Assembly (NCBI GenBank): GCA_937890655.1
Contig: CALADT010000018.1
Span: 1 to 34,115 of the forward strand
DNA from: an uncultured Mucispirillum sp.
Lineage (GTDB): Bacteria > Chrysiogenota > Deferribacteres > Deferribacterales > Mucispirillaceae
DNA length: 34,115 bases
Reading direction: 5' to 3'
Every line of letters begins with the position of its first letter. The first letter of the stretch is position 1. The notes beneath the pieces were generated by a model. It saw only the letters and a program-made list of their open reading frames with translations, was not told the DNA's origin and did no database searches. The translations under genes were made by a program, and so were the position numbers. Positions 30,518 through 34,115 of this stretch are shown in pieces.

Positions 30518-32506
30518 TTAATCTACTTTAAATTGCTGTAAAATACGCACAAGGTTTGATGATTTTTGCTGTAAATTGTCTATTGTCATTGTTACTTCTG
30601 AAATAGCCACATTTGATTCTGAAATTCCTGCATTAATATTTCCTGTATTGTCTGTTACTTCGTTTTGCCTTACTACCATATTAGAAATATTTTCTATATC
30701 ACTATTGGCATTGGAAATACCGTCCACAACTTCTTTAAAGTCATCAAGTGTTTTTTCCACTTTGCTTGAGCCTTCATCAATTGATTTTGATGTGGTTTCC
30801 ATATTTTTAGCAGCACTACTACTTTCCTGCTGGAATGATGTGATAATATTTGATATTTCACTTGTTGCAGTTGATGTTCTTTCTGCAAGTTTTCTTACTT
30901 CATCAGCAACCACAGCAAAACCACGCCCTGCATCCCCTGCTCGCGCTGCCTCAATAGCTGCATTTAAAGCTAAAAGGTTTGTTTGGTCTGCAATATCGTT
31001 AATAACTGTTAATATTCTGCCTATATCTTCTGAACTTTCCGCAAGGGAAGATATTGTTTGTGCTAACTGATTTGTATTTTCACTAATAACTTTCATTTCA
31101 TTTTTTATACTTACAAGTGATACTGCACCCTGCTGTGTTAAAGATGTAGTAGTTTGTAGCCTGTCAGAACTTTGACCTAACCTATCGGAAACCTGTTCAC
31201 TAAGGCTTGATAAATTAACCATATTGCTAGATATTTCGCCTATTTGTTCAGTTTGGGACTGAAATGTGGACTGTAATTCTTCAGCCACAGATGCCAACTG
31301 GTCGCTTACTGAAGTTACTTCATGAGATACTTCCTGCACTTCTTTTATAATTTTTTGAACGTTATCTATAAACAAATTTACATAACCTGCAAGAATACCA
31401 AATTCGTCTTTAGTAGTTGCATCAATACGTTTAGTTAAGTCCCCATCACCTTCTGTTAAGTTTTTAATTAAACCTATTAATTTGCTAAGCGGCCTTACAA
31501 TATCTACTATCATAAATAATACTATTGATAATGCCACAAAACCACCAACTATCATAGATATTACTATTAATATAAACGTTTTTGTTGCAACATTTACAAT
31601 ACTGGTATTACCTTCTTTCATAAGTTCTACTGTTATTTTATTAATAGCACCTATATAGTCGCGAACACTTGTTGTAGAGCTATCTGCATCTGTGCTAACT
31701 ACATTAATTTGTTCTATATCCCCAAATATACGTTTACTTAAATTTAACATATTATCTGATTCATCAAGAGCTTTTTTAGCTAAATCTTTTGTAGCTGCAA
31801 CTTTTGTAGATTTATGTAATTTCTCTACTGTATTGCGTATTTTAGTAATTTGGCTTATTATTTCTTTTGATTTACTATCATTTTTTAAATAGATACTTCT
31901 ATTTACTGATGATACAGCATCTTTCATACCGTCAATAACAACAACCATTTCCTGCACCCTTGGAATCCTTCTTTCAACTTCAGGGTCTGCACTTGTTAAT
32001 ATATTGTTATATATGGAATCTAAAAACTGTGTAGAAGCCTTAATAAATATCTGTAAACTTTTGTTTAATTCTTCTTGCTTTCTATTAAGTTTTGCCTGCT
32101 GGTTTAGTAATGTAGTAGTTGTATCCACATACTGGTCAAATTGTATTTTAAAATCCGGCAACATTTCTATAAGCATGCCACCTCTTTTATCATTTGATAC
32201 TAACTGCTGTAAACTGTTAAAATATTGCAACAAGGCATTTAACTGTTCTTTATAAGTTTTAATATTTTCATCCGTTGGGTTACTCATATAATCATCAAAC
32301 TGACTAAAAGAAACTATAAAATCATTATTAATAGTAATAGCTTGTTCTATAATTGGTGCATAGTATTCTTTACCAGATTTTGCTGCAATTTCCACAAAAT
32401 ATGTTCCTATTACAGAAGAAAGTGCTAAAAATGATGTAGAAATGATTAACGCAGCAGCATTAATTATAATTTTTGTTTTTAGTTTTAAATTAGAAAGTTT
32501 TTTCAT
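30518..32506 (-). CDS. Methyl-accepting chemotaxis protein, transmembrane
   Basis: A 662-residue chemoreceptor signalling to CheA/CheW. TM1 is at about 13-35. A long all-helical periplasmic region of about 270 residues (36-309) follows, rich in Gln/Asn/Lys helices; its size suits a helical-bimodular (HBM-like) sensor, by length and pattern only. TM2 is at 310-335 and the HAMP domain at about 336-388 (IVRPLSKLIGLIKNL). The cytoplasmic coiled coil carries the universal hairpin tip DQTNLLALNAAIEAARAGDAGRGFAVVADEVRKLAERT. No CheR-tether pentapeptide is seen at the C-terminus (ILQQFKVD). AGGAGG precedes the ATG. The ligand is unknown. Confidence 0.94.
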   Translation of the reverse strand: MKKLSNLKLKTKIIINAAALIISTSFLALSSVIGTYFVEIAAKSGKEYYAPIIEQAITINNDFIVSFSQFDDYMSNPTDENIKTYKEQLNALLQYFNSLQQLVSNDKRGGMLIEMLPDFKIQFDQYVDTTTTLLNQQAKLNRKQEELNKSLQIFIKASTQFLDSIYNNILTSADPEVERRIPRVQEMVVVIDGMKDAVSSVNRSIYLKNDSKSKEIISQITKIRNTVEKLHKSTKVAATKDLAKKALDESDNMLNLSKRIFGDIEQINVVSTDADSSTTSVRDYIGAINKITVELMKEGNTSIVNVATKTFILIVISMIVGGFVALSIVLFMIVDIVRPLSKLIGLIKNLTEGDGDLTKRIDATTKDEFGILAGYVNLFIDNVQKIIKEVQEVSHEVTSVSDQLASVAEELQSTFQSQTEQIGEISSNMVNLSSLSEQVSDRLGQSSDRLQTTTSLTQQGAVSLVSIKNEMKVISENTNQLAQTISSLAESSEDIGRILTVINDIADQTNLLALNAAIEAARAGDAGRGFAVVADEVRKLAERTSTATSEISNIITSFQQESSSAAKNMETTSKSIDEGSSKVEKTLDDFKEVVDGISNANSDIENISNMVVRQNEVTDNTGNINAGISESNVAISEVTMTIDNLQQKSSNLVRILQQFKVD

Positions 32507-32553
32507 AAAACTCCTCCTAAACTTTTTCTTAAAAAATAATTACTAAAATTATA

Positions 32554-32958
32554 TTAAAAATCAATTCTACTTTTTGTATCGTAATCTTCAAGCATACCGT
32601 GGGTTACTTCAATATAGAATACTTCAATATCCTCTTTACTTTGGTCTTTATTTTTATAAAAAGTTTCCATAATATCTGAATTTTCAAGCACATGTTCAAT
32701 TATACTTTTATCTTTTTCAAAAACCACTTTACCTGTAATTCGTATCCACCTACTTAATGTAACAGCACAAAGTTCTATATTACTGTCTTTTAATAACTCT
32801 TTATATACTGCTTTATCTTTTGTAACAGCAAACCATAACTTATCTTTAAAAATACCTAAAGTTATCATTGCCCTATTTTTTGGTAACCCCTCTTCCCCAA
32901 TATTTGCAAGCATAAATATAGGATTATGTTCTATAAACTCTCTAACACTACTATGCAT
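32554..32958 (-). CDS. Pyridoxamine 5'-phosphate oxidase-like FMN-binding protein
   Basis: A 134-residue split-barrel flavin-binding protein of the PNPOx-like family. The opening VREFIEHNPIFMLANIGEEGLPKNRAMITLGIFKDKLWFAVTKDKAVYKEL and the later VTLSRWIRITGKVVFEKDK are typical of small anaerobe members. The C-terminal motifs of true PdxH are missing, so a role in vitamin B6 synthesis is unlikely; general flavin- or F420-type reductase activity is possible. AAGGAGG precedes the ATG. It lies between two chemoreceptor genes on the same strand, 48 bases ahead of the intact one, with no evident functional link. Confidence 0.87.
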   Translation of the reverse strand: MHSSVREFIEHNPIFMLANIGEEGLPKNRAMITLGIFKDKLWFAVTKDKAVYKELLKDSNIELCAVTLSRWIRITGKVVFEKDKSIIEHVLENSDIMETFYKNKDQSKEDIEVFYIEVTHGMLEDYDTKSRIDF

Positions 32959-33085
32959 ATATTCCTCCTTAAATAAATATAACAGTTTTATATTATTTAA
33001 AATATTTTTAAATTATTATACTATAAAATTTATTAATCTTTCAAGAAAAATATTAAATATGATACAAATACTAGGAAATAGTTTC

Positions 33086-33114
33086 AAAAAAGCATACAGA
33101 ATATTACTGTATGC
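33086..33114 (-). terminator. Intrinsic terminator of the second chemoreceptor gene
   Basis: GCATACAG (33092-33099) and CTGTATGC (33107-33114) form an 8-bp stem followed by T runs on both strands, so it may work in both directions. Confidence 0.88.
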
Positions 33115-33132
33115 TTTTTATATTATTTATAA

Positions 33133-33795
33133 CTAACTTAATTTAAATACAGAAAGTGCTTCTGTTAATTCTTTTACATGGTCTTCTATTTCATCAGCAT
33201 AAGAGTGCATATTAGACATTTTATTTGCAATTTCTGAAATAGCTCCATTAATCTGTCCAAGTCCTTTTATCATATCTTTTGATTTACCGTCAATATTTTG
33301 AGAGCTTGCCATAGATGATTCTGCCACATTTGCTACTTCACGCATACTATTTGTTAATTCTATGGCACTTCTACGAACAACATCTGCAGTTTCCACCATT
33401 TTATATATTTCTTCAGAATTAGCAGTAATTGTTTTACTGGCTTTACTAATGCCCTGCACAACACCGTTAATTGTATCATTTATCTGCCCTAATGAGTCTT
33501 GAGTTTTTTCTGCAAGTTTTCTCACTTCATCAGCAACCACTGCAAAACCACGTCCATGGTCCCCTGCTCTTGCCGCCTCAATAGCTGCGTTTAAGGCTAA
33601 AAGGTTAGTTTGGTCTGCTATTTCAGAAATAACTGTTAATACGGATTTAATTTCTTCTGCCTCTTTAACTAAATCATTAATTTCTGAAGCAATGTTTTCT
33701 TCTGCCTTGCTTTCTTTTTCCACTTCGCTACTTAATGTAACAATAAGGTTTTGCATATTTTCAAGTTCGTTATGGGCTACACTCATTAAGTCCAT
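33133..33795 (-). CDS. Chemoreceptor signalling domain, C-terminal part of an interrupted MCP
   Basis: 220 residues from the ATG at 33795 make up a chemoreceptor signalling coiled coil with the hairpin tip DQTNLLALNAAIEAARAGDHGRGFAVVADEVRKLAEKT at about 63-100. There is no membrane span or sensor. Directly upstream the same frame continues as HAMP and coiled coil after a TAA at 33805-33807, so this is the 3' part of one receptor gene. AAGGA lies two bases before the first ATG and ten before ATG 33786, so restart after the TAA is conceivable and could make a soluble signalling fragment able to bind CheA/CheW. Confidence 0.8.
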   Translation of the reverse strand: MDLMSVAHNELENMQNLIVTLSSEVEKESKAEENIASEINDLVKEAEEIKSVLTVISEIADQTNLLALNAAIEAARAGDHGRGFAVVADEVRKLAEKTQDSLGQINDTINGVVQGISKASKTITANSEEIYKMVETADVVRRSAIELTNSMREVANVAESSMASSQNIDGKSKDMIKGLGQINGAISEIANKMSNMHSYADEIEDHVKELTEALSVFKLS

Positions 33796-33804
33796 AGTCC
33801 TTTG

Positions 33805-34115
33805 TTATTCTGAAATATTATCTTCAGATATTGTCCCTATTTCACTACCAATATTAATATTACTATGTGCTAGTTTTTCGCTTTCTGTAAGTGTTTCTGT
33901 TACAGCATTTGATGCTTCCACAAGTTTTACAGCAATATTTGTATTAGCCTCGCTTTGGCTTTGTAATGAAATCATTATGCCTTTAATACTTTCAATAAAA
34001 TCATTAATAGATAACGCAATTCTACCTATTTCATCTTTTGATGAAAGTTTAATACTTTGTGATAAATCTTTATTTTCTGCAAGGCTTGATAAATATTTTT
34101 CTATTTTATCAATCC
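33805..34115 (-). pseudogene. Chemoreceptor HAMP and coiled-coil segment ended by an in-frame TAA (partial)
   Basis: About 102 codons are open from the window edge down to TAA at 33805-33807, in the same frame as the signalling domain that follows. The translation starts IDKIEKYLSSLAENKDLSQSIKLSSKDEIGRIALSINDF, the second half of a HAMP domain, then a heptad-rich coiled coil ending in ISEDNISE. The next codons after the stop are CAA AGG ACT ATG. A single CAA-to-TAA change would explain the break. The sensor and membrane spans lie beyond the window. Confidence 0.75.

Overview
The window is strongly AT-rich and comes from a motile, membrane-sensing, respiratory bacterium of Gram-negative type. 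It carries FlhA, two chemoreceptors, an RND efflux pump with a periplasmic adaptor, a two-subunit class I fumarase, an LDH-like malate dehydrogenase and a MenG/UbiE methyltransferase. Together with the very low GC of the spacers this fits a host-associated Deferribacterota such as Mucispirillum. That assignment is inference from gene content and not a database match.

Layout. 1-3708 is the translation block, all on the minus strand. Four tRNAs (Thr-TGT, Tyr, Gly, Thr-GGT) lie behind two tandem sigma70-type promoters. A 1-kb AT-rich gap follows where many bacteria have tuf, and then a separate promoter drives rpmG, tRNA-Trp, secE, nusG, rplK and rplA (cut by the window edge). 3810-5094 holds two unrecognised plus-strand genes. 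5843-10150 is an adaptor plus RND efflux operon. 10297-13740 holds an AlkD-like protein, fumarase beta and alpha (minus strand) and, divergently, mdh. 14326-15588 is an atypical DAACS symporter.

15783-19900 is a tightly overlapping plus-strand operon: two tandem paralogous membrane-anchored metallophosphoesterases, an LTA-synthase-like sulfatase split by a frameshift, and thpR. A 660-bp AT-rich gap follows with a perfect 17-bp hairpin, then a HIT-family gene (minus strand).

21164-25463 is a compact signalling operon: a small histidine-kinase-like protein with no recognisable ATP-binding motifs, a single-domain response regulator, an HDOD protein and a SpoIIE-type PP2C phosphatase, ending in menG/ubiE. 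25837-30277 is a minus-strand unit flhA - exported MORN-like repeat protein - pyk. 30518-34115 holds an intact chemoreceptor, a PNPOx-family flavin protein and a second chemoreceptor whose frame is interrupted by an in-frame TAA.

The items most worth a second look are the phospho-signalling operon coupled to menaquinone synthesis, the double phosphoesterase plus sulfatase operon with its frameshift, the broken second chemoreceptor, the non-canonical DAACS binding site, the missing tuf gene, and the long hairpin at 20121-20165.
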